Shown here one piece after another: positions 7,969 to 16,475 of a DNA stretch of 64,000 nucleotides. This DNA is from a bacterium EF100-94H03 bin56 (GTDB lineage: Bacteria; Pseudomonadota; Alphaproteobacteria; SP197). The stretch is from contig MPMV01000007.1 in assembly GCA_002238685.1 (NCBI GenBank), positions 1-64,000 of the forward strand. The letters are read 5' to 3'. The notes under the pieces are model-generated. The model had not been told where the DNA came from and made no database searches. It saw only the letters and a list, made by a program, of their open reading frames with translations. Both the position numbers and the translations under genes were made by a program. The stretch's first letter is position 1. Each line of letters begins with the position of its first letter.

Positions 7969-8982
7969 ATGGACGACCTCCTCAATGCCGGTGCCTTGTT
8001 CGCCAACTTCGTGCTGGTTCCCGGCATTTCCTACGGTTCACAACTCGCACTGTGTGCACTGGGCCTGACCATCATCTTCGGCATTCTCCGCTTTGCCAAT
8101 TTCGCCCATGGCGATGTCATGGCTTTCGGAACCATGGCCACGATCTTCGCGACCTGGCTCTTCCAGGATTTGGGCCTCACCATCAGGCCCTTGCCGACGG
8201 CGCTGATTGCCATGCCAGCAGGTATTGCCGCGGCCATCGGGATCTGCCTCGCGACCGATCGTTGCGTCTACCGGTTTCACCGGCGCAAGCGGAGCCCGGC
8301 GATCATGTTCGTCATTGCCTCCTTTGGCGTCATGCTGGTGATGAACGGCCTTGTGCGCATGGTGATCGGCACCAAGGACAGGAGTTTCGACGATGGCGCC
8401 CGGTTCATTCTCAAGGTGCGGGAATTCAGGGACGCGACGGGGTTGCAGGAAGGGCTCGCCATCAAGGTTTCCCAGGGTCTCACCGTCGCCGTGACGTGCA
8501 TTGCCGGCACGCTGCTCTTCTGGTTCCTGCAGCACGCCCGCACGGGCAAGGCGATGAGGGCGTGGTCGGACAACGAGGACCTGGCGCTCCTGAGCGGTGT
8601 CAGTCCGGAGCGCGTCGTGATGGTGGCGTGGCTGATTTCCGCAACACTCGCCACCGTGGCCGGCACGCTCTATGGCCTCGACAAGAGTTTCAAACCCTAC
8701 ACATATTTTCATTTGCTGTTGCCCACCTTTGCCGCTGCCATCGTCGGCGGTATCGGGCACCCCCTTGGCGCAGTCATCGGCGGGTACGTGGTCGCATTTT
8801 CCGAAATTGCTCTCACCTATGCCTACCGCAAGTTCCTCATCTACCTTGGTCCCGAAGGCTGGCAACCCGAGGGACTGGTCCAGGTCCTGGCGACGGAATA
8901 CAAGTTCGCCGTCAGTTTCATCATTCTCATCGTGGTGCTTCTGATACGCCCGACAGGGATCTTCAGGGGCAAGGTCATCTGA
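7969..8982 (+). CDS. LivH-type ABC transporter permease
   Basis: A 337-residue integral inner-membrane protein with multiple hydrophobic segments. The opening includes SYGSQLALCALGLTIIFGILRFANFAHGD, split over the first two predicted membrane spans, a LivH hallmark. GVSPERV and IVGGIGHPLGAVIGGYVV are the conserved permease loop and following helix. The start at 7969 has GGGAGG 5-6 nt upstream. It forms the membrane channel with the LivM-type permease encoded 2 bp downstream. Confidence 0.9.
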   Translation: MDDLLNAGALFANFVLVPGISYGSQLALCALGLTIIFGILRFANFAHGDVMAFGTMATIFATWLFQDLGLTIRPLPTALIAMPAGIAAAIGICLATDRCVYRFHRRKRSPAIMFVIASFGVMLVMNGLVRMVIGTKDRSFDDGARFILKVREFRDATGLQEGLAIKVSQGLTVAVTCIAGTLLFWFLQHARTGKAMRAWSDNEDLALLSGVSPERVVMVAWLISATLATVAGTLYGLDKSFKPYTYFHLLLPTFAAAIVGGIGHPLGAVIGGYVVAFSEIALTYAYRKFLIYLGPEGWQPEGLVQVLATEYKFAVSFIILIVVLLIRPTGIFRGKVI

Positions 8983-8984
8983 TC

Positions 8985-10298
8985 ATGTCAACCCGGGGAA
9001 TGTTCTGCCTTGCCGCCATGGCGGTTCTTCTCGTGATCACGGGCCTGGGACAGTCCTGGGTGGTGGCTCTCTCCATACTCAACCTGTGCCTGATTTCGTC
9101 CATCATGGCCCTGGGTCTCAACATGCAGTGGGGCTATGCCGGTCTCTTCAATGTCGGTGTCATGGGCTTTGCCGCTCTGGGCGGCATTGCCGCCACCCTG
9201 GTGTCGGTGGCGCCGGTGGACGCGGCCTGGGATATCGCCGGGACCGATCTTGCGTGGACGGGGATCACGGTCTTCTTCACGGTCCTGGCCGTCATCCTGG
9301 TGCGCCGGCTCATGGACCCGGGAAGGTGGCGCATGGCGGCGACAACGGTCGTGCTGCTGGTGGGCTGGGGTGTCCTGAACCGCTTTTTCGATCCGGCGGT
9401 CGAGGCCATCGAGTCCGTGGATCCGGCGCGGACGGGTTTTCTCGGCGGCCTTGATCTGCCTGTGCTCCTGGGATGGCCGGCAGGCGGTCTGGCCGCTGCC
9501 GCCGCGGCGTGGCTCATTGCCCGGGTGGCCCTTGGATTGCGGGCCGACTATCTCGCCATTGCCACACTGGGGATTGCCGAGATGGTGATCGCCGTCATCA
9601 AGAACGAGGATTGGCTGACCCGGGGCGTGCGAAATGTGACGGGACTCGACCGCCCCGTGCCCTACGAGATCGGTTTGCAACAATCCTCCCGCTTCCAGGA
9701 GCTTGCGGCGTCCCTGGGCATCGATATCCAGACGGCCTCCACCATCGCGGTCAAACTCTGCTATGCGGGGCTCTTCACGGCGGTTCTGGCGGGTCTCCTT
9801 GTCCTTGCCGAAAAGGCGCTTCATTCGCCGTGGGGGCGCATGATGCGGGCCATCCGTGACAACGAGACCAGTGCCGCGGCGATGGGCAAGGACATCAAGG
9901 CGCGTCATCTCGAGATATTCGTGCTGGGCGCCGCCGTCATCGGCGTTGCCGGCGCCATGCTGACGACACTCGAGGGGCAGTTCACTCCCGGAAGCTACCA
10001 GCCGCTGCGCTTTACCTTTCTCATCTGGGTCATGGTCATCATCGGCGGTTCCGGCAACAACTGGGGTGCGGTTCTTGGAGGCTTCCTGGTCTGGTTTGTA
10101 TGGATCGAGGCCGAACCCGCCGGACTGTGGCTGGCCGGGCATCTGCTGGCCATCGCCGGGGAGGGAAGCACCGTTGCCGGCTACATCCTTGACGGCGCCC
10201 CCTACATGCGAGTCCTTGTCATGGGTCTCATCCTGCTTCTCGTCTTGCGCTTCGCGCCAGGTGGTCTGCTTCCCGCACAGCCCCGCCGGCCGGCTTGA
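8985..10298 (+). CDS. LivM-type ABC transporter permease
   Basis: A 437-residue membrane protein, longer than a minimal LivM of about 300-350 residues. The N-terminal LGLNMQWGYAGLFNVGVMGF and the C-terminal VIGVAGAML and GGSGNNWGAVLGG segments are family hallmarks. The extra length is mainly an insertion of about 100 residues after the second span, containing further hydrophobic stretches (ITVFFTVLAVILV, TVVLLVGWGVL). The ATG at 8985 follows the LivH stop by 2 bp. The same reading frame is open upstream, but that part overlaps livH and is not coding. It is the last gene of the importer operon and converges with the next gene, 8 bp away. Confidence 0.9.
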   Translation: MSTRGMFCLAAMAVLLVITGLGQSWVVALSILNLCLISSIMALGLNMQWGYAGLFNVGVMGFAALGGIAATLVSVAPVDAAWDIAGTDLAWTGITVFFTVLAVILVRRLMDPGRWRMAATTVVLLVGWGVLNRFFDPAVEAIESVDPARTGFLGGLDLPVLLGWPAGGLAAAAAAWLIARVALGLRADYLAIATLGIAEMVIAVIKNEDWLTRGVRNVTGLDRPVPYEIGLQQSSRFQELAASLGIDIQTASTIAVKLCYAGLFTAVLAGLLVLAEKALHSPWGRMMRAIRDNETSAAAMGKDIKARHLEIFVLGAAVIGVAGAMLTTLEGQFTPGSYQPLRFTFLIWVMVIIGGSGNNWGAVLGGFLVWFVWIEAEPAGLWLAGHLLAIAGEGSTVAGYILDGAPYMRVLVMGLILLLVLRFAPGGLLPAQPRRPA

Positions 10299-10306
10299 GC
10301 ATGTGG

Positions 10307-11149
10307 TCATGGCCGCAATTCCATGGCGATTCGGCAATGGTCGCTCGGACCCCATTCGTCCGGTCCATTGAGGGCGCAGGCGGTAAGAACAAGGTCCGGC
10401 GAAGCAAAGACATAGTCGAGCTGGCGGTCCGCCATGGCAGATGGCCGCCCGATCGTGTGCCAGGTGGGGACATTCTTGCTGTTCCCGGGCAACGCCGCTG
10501 GCCACGGATCGGCCTGTCTGCCGTCGGGGAACTGTGGTCCGACAAGAAAAAGCCCCATCGCCTCCAGTCGATTGAACACCGTCCCGTAGCGCGCTGCCCA
10601 GTATGGACTGCCGTCAGCACTGTAGCCGTACATCAGGTTCAGATCCCCTGCTGCGACAATTCGGTGACCGTGCTGCCGCGCAACGAATGCCGCCAGGTCC
10701 GAGATCAGCCGATGGGACGAGGCGTCCGAATAGATCAGGTTCCCCGCGCGGTTGAAGAGTCTTTCGAGCTCCGCATAGAGCGACACCGCCATGAAGGGCT
10801 TGCCTGATCGCGGGATCACCCGTGCTGCCGTGAGTGTGCCGGGTGAAGAAACTGCAAGGTCACCGGAACCAGCTTCACCGATAGGCCTCGTTCTCACCCA
10901 CTCCACCGTCACGCGATCCGACAGCACGGCAATCGCGGTGCGCCACCTGATCCTGCCGCCCCGTTTCTCAAGAGACCAGGGTGCCGGATCAACCTCGATC
11001 ATCTTGGCGCAATCTTCGGGCGGCCGGCAGACTTCCTGGAGAAGCGCCAGGTCAGCCTTCAGGTCAAGCAGGTACCGCCAGGACTCATGCTTGTGCGCCA
11101 TGTTCCAGCAAGCGATCGTCACGGTGTCTTCGGGCATTTTCCCATCCAT
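10307..11149 (-). CDS. Endonuclease/exonuclease/phosphatase family protein
   Basis: A protein of about 280 residues with the EEP (DNase I / exonuclease III-like) fold. Visible motifs are IACWNM at the start, LALLQEV (metal-binding Glu), AAGDLNLMYG (catalytic Asp/Asn), RQLDYVFAS (second Asp) and GPSDHCRIAM (catalytic His). Substrate could be nucleic acid or a phosphodiester lipid; nothing distinguishes these. No signal peptide is seen. The start is uncertain: ATG codons at 11149 and 11137 and a GTG at 11194 are all in frame, and none has a convincing ribosome-binding site. The fold begins just after 11137. It is a stand-alone gene convergent with the importer operon. Confidence 0.75.
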   Translation of the reverse strand: MDGKMPEDTVTIACWNMAHKHESWRYLLDLKADLALLQEVCRPPEDCAKMIEVDPAPWSLEKRGGRIRWRTAIAVLSDRVTVEWVRTRPIGEAGSGDLAVSSPGTLTAARVIPRSGKPFMAVSLYAELERLFNRAGNLIYSDASSHRLISDLAAFVARQHGHRIVAAGDLNLMYGYSADGSPYWAARYGTVFNRLEAMGLFLVGPQFPDGRQADPWPAALPGNSKNVPTWHTIGRPSAMADRQLDYVFASPDLVLTACALNGPDEWGPSDHCRIAMELRP

Positions 11150-11285
11150 GGCCGGAGTTGCGTTGATGCATGGATAGGGGACCGGAAAGCCCACGCGCCT
11201 TCAAGCGCAGGTCAGGGGGGCCGTGGCGCTTCGACACATCGCGACGCACTCCAACCGCGATTGTGTCATCGGCCATCGGGATCAA

Positions 11286-11465
11286 TCAGGCCGAGCCTTG
11301 CGGACTCTCTGAGGCAAGGCTGGCGAGGGTCGCGTGGATGCGTTCAATCAACTCCGGCACGTCGTCTGGAGCAACGGTATTGCCGGCGACATAGGCGGTG
11401 ACGATCTCGGTTGTCATTTCGAGGATATCGGCCCGGTCGACTGCGGACAGCATCGCCTTTTCCAT
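11286..11465 (-). CDS. Short MucR/Ros N-terminal-like protein lacking the zinc finger
   Basis: A 59-residue reading frame whose residues 8-50 (for example EMTTEIVTAYVAGNTV and DVPELIERIHATLASL) match the N-terminal helical domain of MucR/Ros regulators, which mediates oligomerisation. Full MucR proteins have about 140 residues and a C-terminal Cys2His2-type zinc finger that binds DNA; here a stop follows at residue 60. A region just downstream in another frame (11285 to about 11190) contains a weakly MucR-like KRHGPPDLRLKARGLSG stretch, so this may be a decayed mucR. ATG at 11465 with GGAG about 12 nt upstream. It may be a functional short protein or a relic. Confidence 0.5.
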   Translation of the reverse strand: MEKAMLSAVDRADILEMTTEIVTAYVAGNTVAPDDVPELIERIHATLASLASESPQGSA

Positions 11466-11588
11466 CGGTTGTCCCGCTCCCTTGTCAGCAACGTCATGGT
11501 GCGTGTGATTGACGCCATTGTCACGAAGTGGCACCCCGGGCCGGCCTATGCTATCCCTAGGGGTGGTTGCAATGTGAGTCCCCAACCG

Positions 11589-12041
11589 ATGAACACCTCC
11601 CGCATCGCGCTGGCATCGGATCATGCGGGATATGCGCTCAAGTTGGTCCTGCTGGGCACACTCGACGCGTGGCAGATCGAAACTCTCGATCTCGGGACCA
11701 CGGGAACCGATCCGGTTGACTACCCCGATTATGCCATGCGCATGGTCGCGTGCCTCGTCGAGGGAAGGGCCGGGCAAGGTGTCCTGGTTTGCGGCACGGG
11801 TATTGGCATTGCCATGGCGGCGAATCGCCATGCGGCTGTCCGCGCCGCCGTCTGTCATGATGTCACGTCCGCCGTGCTGGCCCGCCGCCACAACGACGCC
11901 AACGTGCTCGCACTCGGCGGGCGACTGATCGGTGAGGAAACGGCACGGCAATGCCTGCGCGCCTTCATCGATACCCGCTTTGACGGTGGCCGCCACACGC
12001 ACCGTGTCGACAAGTTGTCGCACACGGACCACTTGCGCTAG
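11589..12041 (+). CDS. rpiB: Ribose-5-phosphate isomerase B
   Basis: A 150-residue RpiB/LacAB-family isomerase interconverting ribose-5-phosphate and ribulose-5-phosphate in the pentose phosphate pathway. The N-terminal [13 protein letters not shown] and the central [17 protein letters not shown] motif, with the Cys that deprotonates the sugar, are clear, and length is normal. The ATG at 11589 fits the family start. A GTG at 11574 with GGGG upstream is an in-frame alternative adding five residues. It is followed 31 bp later by glyA, a common alphaproteobacterial pairing. Confidence 0.93.
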   Translation: MNTSRIALASDHAGYALKLVLLGTLDAWQIETLDLGTTGTDPVDYPDYAMRMVACLVEGRAGQGVLVCGTGIGIAMAANRHAAVRAAVCHDVTSAVLARRHNDANVLALGGRLIGEETARQCLRAFIDTRFDGGRHTHRVDKLSHTDHLR

Positions 12042-12072
12042 AAGGCACGGTCCCGATTCCGGAGCGATGACC

Positions 12073-13356
12073 ATGGAGACCCGACAGAACGGTCCTTTCT
12101 CGCACGAGCTGGCGAGGACCGATCCCTTGATCTTCGATGCCCTCGCGGGCGAACTGAAACGCCAGCAGGAGCAGATCGAACTGATCGCCTCGGAGAACAT
12201 CGTTTCGTGGGCGGTACTGGAGGCCCAGGGGTCCGTTCTCACCAACAAGTATGCCGAAGGCTATCCCGGTCGCCGCTACTATGGCGGATGCGAGCATGTC
12301 GACGTCGCCGAGCGCATTGCCATCGAGCGGGCACGGGAACTTTTCGGTTGCGCCTGGGCCAACGTGCAACCGCATTCAGGCGCCCAGGCCAATGGCGCCG
12401 TGTTGCTGGCACTGCTCAAGCCCGGAGACACCATTCTGGGCATGGCGCTTGATCATGGCGGGCATCTCACTCACGGCGCCCGGCCCAACATCTCCGGCAA
12501 GTGGTTCAATGCCGTCGGCTACGGGACGGATCGTGAGACCGGGCTCATCGACTACGACCAGGTGGAGAGCCTTGCCGGTGAGCACAGACCGGCGCTGATC
12601 ATTGCCGGCGGCTCGGCATACTCCCGGATCATCGATTTCGCGCGTCTGCGCACCATCGCCGATGCGGTCGGCGCCTGGTTCATGGTCGACATGGCGCATT
12701 TTGCCGGTCTCGTGGCCGCCGGAATCCATCCCGATCCCCTGCCGCACGCCCATGTGTGCACCACCACCACCCACAAGACCCTGCGGGGACCCAGGGGGGG
12801 CATGATTCTCTCCAACGACCCCGACATCGGTCGGAAGATCGATTCCGCCGTCTTTCCCGGCCTCCAGGGCGGACCGCTCATGCACGTGATCGCCGCCAAG
12901 GCGGTGGCGCTTGGCGAGGCCATGCAACCCGGGTTCAGGACTTATGCCCAGGCAGTTGTCGACAATGCCAGAACCCTTGCCGGCGCTCTCGTCAAGGGCG
13001 GCCTGGCGATCGTTTCGGGAGGAACCGACACCCATGTCATGCTGGTCGACCTGAGACCCAAGGGGCTGACCGGCAACCGTGCAGAAAAGAGTCTCGAACG
13101 TGCCAGGATCACCTGCAACAAGAACGCCATTCCGTTTGATCCCGAAAAACCGGCAGTGACGTCGGGGATCAGGCTGGGAACTCCGGCAGCCACCACACGG
13201 GGATTCTCAACCGGTGAATTCGGCACAGTCGCCGAGATGATCATCGAAGTGCTTGATTCACTTGCGATTCACCCGGACGACAACAGCGTTGTAGAGCAGG
13301 AAATCGAGACGCGGGTCCTGGATCTGTGTCGCCGCTTTCCGGTCTACGGCGATTGA
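12073..13356 (+). CDS. glyA: Serine hydroxymethyltransferase
   Basis: A 427-residue PLP enzyme converting serine and tetrahydrofolate to glycine and 5,10-methylene-THF. Conserved features include [28 protein letters not shown], the cofactor lysine in [15 protein letters not shown] and the C-terminal [15 protein letters not shown]. The ATG at 12073 is chosen because GGAG lies 8 nt upstream; an ATG two codons earlier (12067) is only 2 nt from that site. Length matches the family. It lies in the typical rpiB-glyA-nrdR order. Confidence 0.95.
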   Translation: METRQNGPFSHELARTDPLIFDALAGELKRQQEQIELIASENIVSWAVLEAQGSVLTNKYAEGYPGRRYYGGCEHVDVAERIAIERARELFGCAWANVQPHSGAQANGAVLLALLKPGDTILGMALDHGGHLTHGARPNISGKWFNAVGYGTDRETGLIDYDQVESLAGEHRPALIIAGGSAYSRIIDFARLRTIADAVGAWFMVDMAHFAGLVAAGIHPDPLPHAHVCTTTTHKTLRGPRGGMILSNDPDIGRKIDSAVFPGLQGGPLMHVIAAKAVALGEAMQPGFRTYAQAVVDNARTLAGALVKGGLAIVSGGTDTHVMLVDLRPKGLTGNRAEKSLERARITCNKNAIPFDPEKPAVTSGIRLGTPAATTRGFSTGEFGTVAEMIIEVLDSLAIHPDDNSVVEQEIETRVLDLCRRFPVYGD

Positions 13357-13369
13357 TGCGAGGTCGATC

Positions 13370-13813
13370 ATGAAGTGCCCAACGTGCAAGAGTGACATGA
13401 CACAGGTCAAGGACTCGCGTCCGGCGGAAGATGGGGTGGCTGTGCGCCGGCGCCGGGAATGCACCCGCTGTGGAATGCGTTTCACGACGTACGAACGCCT
13501 GCAGCTGCGGGTCATGATGATCATCAAGAAGTCCGGTGAGCGGGTGCCGTTCAACCGTGACAAACTGGCCGGTTCAATTCTTGTCGCCATGCGCAAGCGC
13601 CCGTTTTCGGAGGATCAACTCGATCACCTTGTCGCCGATGTCCAGCGCCAGCTCGAACGTCTCGGTGAGCGGGAGGTACACAGCAGCGTTGTCGGGGAGA
13701 TGGTGCTTTCTGCCCTTTCCAGTGTTGATGATGTCGCCTTCGTGCGGTTTGCTTCGGTCTATCGAAACTTCGACAATGCCAGGGATTTCGCGAAATTTAT
13801 CGAAGGTATCTGA
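13370..13813 (+). CDS. nrdR: Transcriptional repressor NrdR
   Basis: A 147-residue regulator of ribonucleotide reductase genes. The N-terminal zinc ribbon is MKCPTCKSD with CTRCGMRFTTYER, and an ATP-cone domain follows from about residue 49 (IIKKSGERVPFNRDKLAGSI). NrdR binds NrdR boxes when loaded with dATP. Length is normal. It lies 13 bp after glyA and is followed by the riboflavin genes, the usual alphaproteobacterial arrangement. Confidence 0.95.
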   Translation: MKCPTCKSDMTQVKDSRPAEDGVAVRRRRECTRCGMRFTTYERLQLRVMMIIKKSGERVPFNRDKLAGSILVAMRKRPFSEDQLDHLVADVQRQLERLGEREVHSSVVGEMVLSALSSVDDVAFVRFASVYRNFDNARDFAKFIEGI

Positions 13814-13845
13814 AGAAAGACTCCAACATCAGCTCCCGGGGTGTC

Positions 13846-14976
13846 GTGGATCCCGCGGACCACCACCACATGACAGCGGCGCTGGCCCTTGCCAGGCGCA
13901 ATCTGGGTTCGACCTGGCCCAATCCCTCGGTTGGATGCGTCATCGTGCGTGGTGGCGTCGTGGTCGGACGGGGAATGACCGCTCCTGGCGGCAGGCCGCA
14001 TGGCGAAGCCATCGCCCTCGATAGGGCAGGCGTGCATGCGAGAGGAGCGACAGCCTACGTTGCCCTGGAACCCTGCGCCCATCGCCGGAATGGATCATCG
14101 TGTTCCGACTCTCTGGTTCACGCCGGCGTGGAACGTGTGGTCGTGGCCATGACGGATCCCGATCCACGGACATCGGGCCGCGGAATCATGCGCCTGCGCG
14201 AGGCCGGAATCGATGTTGACGTCGGAGTCCTGTCGCAACAGGCGCGAGATCTTCACGCCGGCTTCACGTCGAGAATCACCACCGGCCGGCCTCTCGTGAC
14301 CCTCAAGGTCGCCGCGTCCCTCGATGGCAGGATCGCGACGGCGACCGGCGAGAGTCGATGGATCACGGGCCGGCAGGCGCGCCGCGCTGCCCACGGCCTG
14401 CGCCTCCATCACGATGCCATCCTCATCGGACGCGGCACCGCCGACATCGATGATCCGCTCCTGACCTGCCGACTCGATGGTCTTGGACATCGCTCACCGG
14501 TGCGAATCGTGGCCGACAGCAATCTTGGCCTTGCCCGCAGGTCGGCCCTCGTGGCCTCCGCTGCGGACATTCCGACATGGATCGTCTGTGGCAGGGACGC
14601 AGACGTGGTCCGAAAGGAGGCCATGCGCGAAGCGCATGTTGACGTGATCGAGGTCGACCGCGACCACTCAGGCAGGGTGTCCATGAAGGCGATGATGGCC
14701 GCCCTGGGCTCGAGGGGATTGACACGCCTGCTTGTCGAGGGTGGCGCCGTCCTGGCGGGCAGCCTGGTTCGTGATGACCTGGTGGACCGCGTGGCCTGGT
14801 TTCACGCGCCGCTCCTGCTTGGCCATGACGCGGCGGCATCCCTGGCCGGTCTCGACGTCGAGTCCCTGACCGACGCCCGACATTGGCAGGTTCTTTTCCA
14901 CCACACATGGGGCCAGGACGGGTTGACCGTGCTGGCCTCCGGCTGTAACGCACGGGCATGTTCTCCGGTATCGTGA
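13846..14976 (+). CDS. ribD: Bifunctional diaminohydroxyphosphoribosylaminopyrimidine deaminase / reductase
   Basis: A 376-residue two-domain riboflavin-biosynthesis enzyme. The N-terminal deaminase has the zinc motif (RPHGEAIAL, then LEPCAHRRNGSSC). The C-terminal reductase begins near residue 147 (LVTLKVAASLDGRIAT) and has the ILIGRGTADIDDPLLTCR and LLVEGGAVLAGS motifs. The usual PCxHxGRTPPC is slightly changed to PCAHRRNGSSC, but zinc-ligand cysteines and the catalytic Glu remain. It starts with GTG at 13846 after a GGGG stretch. It overlaps ribE by 19 bp. Confidence 0.93.
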   Translation: MDPADHHHMTAALALARRNLGSTWPNPSVGCVIVRGGVVVGRGMTAPGGRPHGEAIALDRAGVHARGATAYVALEPCAHRRNGSSCSDSLVHAGVERVVVAMTDPDPRTSGRGIMRLREAGIDVDVGVLSQQARDLHAGFTSRITTGRPLVTLKVAASLDGRIATATGESRWITGRQARRAAHGLRLHHDAILIGRGTADIDDPLLTCRLDGLGHRSPVRIVADSNLGLARRSALVASAADIPTWIVCGRDADVVRKEAMREAHVDVIEVDRDHSGRVSMKAMMAALGSRGLTRLLVEGGAVLAGSLVRDDLVDRVAWFHAPLLLGHDAAASLAGLDVESLTDARHWQVLFHHTWGQDGLTVLASGCNARACSPVS

Positions 14977-15572
14977 CAGATCGCGGCAGGGTGTGCTCCC
15001 TGGACAGCAACGCCGGTGGCCTCGTCGTCGGCATCGCCACCTCCTGGGATCTCCAGCGGGTCGCGAAGGGGGCGTCCATTGCCTGCTCCGGAGCCTGCCT
15101 GACACTGACGGAAAAGTCCGGCGACCGGTTCCGCGCGGACGTTTCGAGGGAGACCCTGTCACGCACGACGTTGGGACTGTGGAAGGTGGGATCACCGGTC
15201 AATCTCGAACGGTCCCTGGCGATGGGAGAAGAGATCGGAGGTCACATGGTGTCCGGTCACGTCGATGCGGTGGCGACGGTCGCCGGGGTCGAAGAGCAGG
15301 ACGATTCGACCGAAATGACATTCCGCGCCCCGGCAGGTGTGGCTCCGTTCATCGCCGAAAAGGGATCCATTGCCCTTGATGGCGTGTCGCTCACCGTCAC
15401 CTTCGTCGAGGATCGTGAGCAGGACTGCCAGTTCGGTGTCAGCATCATTCCCCACACGCGCCATGTCACCACCTTTTCCGGACTGGCACCTGGCGATTAC
15501 GTCAATCTGGAAATCGACATGCTGGCGCGTTATATGCACCGTCTCCTGGAATCGCGTCACACCCGACGCTGA
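14958..15572 (+). CDS. ribE: Riboflavin synthase, alpha subunit
   Basis: A 204-residue enzyme that dismutates two 6,7-dimethyl-8-ribityllumazine molecules to riboflavin. It shows the two internally repeated lumazine-binding barrels: MFSGIVTDRGRV, GACLTL and GGHMVSGHVDA in the first and second halves, with ALDGVSLTV and IIPHTR in the second. Start and end fit the family. It overlaps ribD and is 7 bp from ribH. No ribBA gene sits between ribE and ribH, although that order is common in related genomes. Confidence 0.94.
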   Translation: MFSGIVTDRGRVCSLDSNAGGLVVGIATSWDLQRVAKGASIACSGACLTLTEKSGDRFRADVSRETLSRTTLGLWKVGSPVNLERSLAMGEEIGGHMVSGHVDAVATVAGVEEQDDSTEMTFRAPAGVAPFIAEKGSIALDGVSLTVTFVEDREQDCQFGVSIIPHTRHVTTFSGLAPGDYVNLEIDMLARYMHRLLESRHTRR

Positions 15573-15579
15573 GAGCAAG

Positions 15580-16020
15580 ATGGCGACTGCACCCCATATC
15601 CTGCTCCTCGAAGCCCGCTACTACCGCGATGTCACCGATATGCTGGCCGCCGGCGCCGTTGCGGCACTCGAAGAGTGGGGGGCTACCTGGGAACGGGTGG
15701 AGTTGTCTGGTGCCTTCGAGATCCCCGGCGGTCTGCGCATGGCGATTGCCACCAGCCGGTACGACGGATACCTGGCGCTGGGTTGCGTGATCCGTGGCGA
15801 GACCTCCCACTACGATCACATCTGTACCGAGGTGGCGCGCGGGATCAATGATCTCGCGGTCCGCTACATTGCCCCCGTGGGATTCGGCGTCCTGACAGTG
15901 GAGACCTACGAGCAGGCCGTTGAACGTGCCGATCCCGCTCGCAGGAACAAGGGCCGGGAAGCGGCCGTCGCCTGCATCAAGATGGTCGAACTGGCCGCCA
16001 CCCTGCGCGTGACGGGATGA
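15580..16020 (+). CDS. ribH: 6,7-dimethyl-8-ribityllumazine synthase
   Basis: A 146-residue lumazine synthase, the penultimate riboflavin step. Typical segments are the substrate loop LSGAFEIPGGLRMA, ALGCVIRGETSHYDHICTEVARG with the catalytic His, and PVGFGVLTVETYEQAVERA. The ATG at 15580 lies 7 bp after ribE. The reading frame is open upstream, but that part is inside ribE. The stop overlaps the nusB start (ATGA). Confidence 0.95.
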   Translation: MATAPHILLLEARYYRDVTDMLAAGAVAALEEWGATWERVELSGAFEIPGGLRMAIATSRYDGYLALGCVIRGETSHYDHICTEVARGINDLAVRYIAPVGFGVLTVETYEQAVERADPARRNKGREAAVACIKMVELAATLRVTG

Positions 16021-16475
16021 AGGCCGCGGCGGCCAGCCGGCGTGCGTCCCGGCTTGCCGCCGTCCAGGCCCTCTATGAAATCGACCGCAGTGCGGCGTCC
16101 GTCGACGAAGTGATCACCGCGGCGTGCGATCAAGGCGCCGTCCTTGACGAGAGCGGTCTCGGCCATCCCGCCGACGCGCGCCTGTTGGCGGCGGTTGCGC
16201 GTGGCGCGATGGACAACCGTGAGACCCTCGACGACATGATCGATGATGCTCTGGCATCCAGCTGGACAACCGCCCGTCTCGAGACCCTGATGCGGGCCGT
16301 CCTGCGCGCCGGCGCCGGAGAACTCCTCGTCAGCAGCGAGGTGCCTGCGCGGGTCGTCATCAGCGATTACGTCGACGTTGCCCATGCCTTCTGGGAACGC
16401 GGTGAGCCGGGTATGGTCAACGCCGTTCTCGATCGCCTGGCACGCCGTCTGCGCACCGCGGAGTTCGACACATGA
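16017..16475 (+). CDS. nusB: Transcription antitermination factor NusB
   Basis: A 152-residue all-helical protein that, with NusE/S10, binds boxA RNA in rRNA antitermination. SRRASRLAAVQALYEID at the N-terminus and the C-terminal PARVVISDYVDVAHAFWERGEPGMVNAVLD region are characteristic. It overlaps ribH by 4 bp and thiL by 4 bp, the common ribH-nusB-thiL order. Confidence 0.94.
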   Translation: MKAAAASRRASRLAAVQALYEIDRSAASVDEVITAACDQGAVLDESGLGHPADARLLAAVARGAMDNRETLDDMIDDALASSWTTARLETLMRAVLRAGAGELLVSSEVPARVVISDYVDVAHAFWERGEPGMVNAVLDRLARRLRTAEFDT

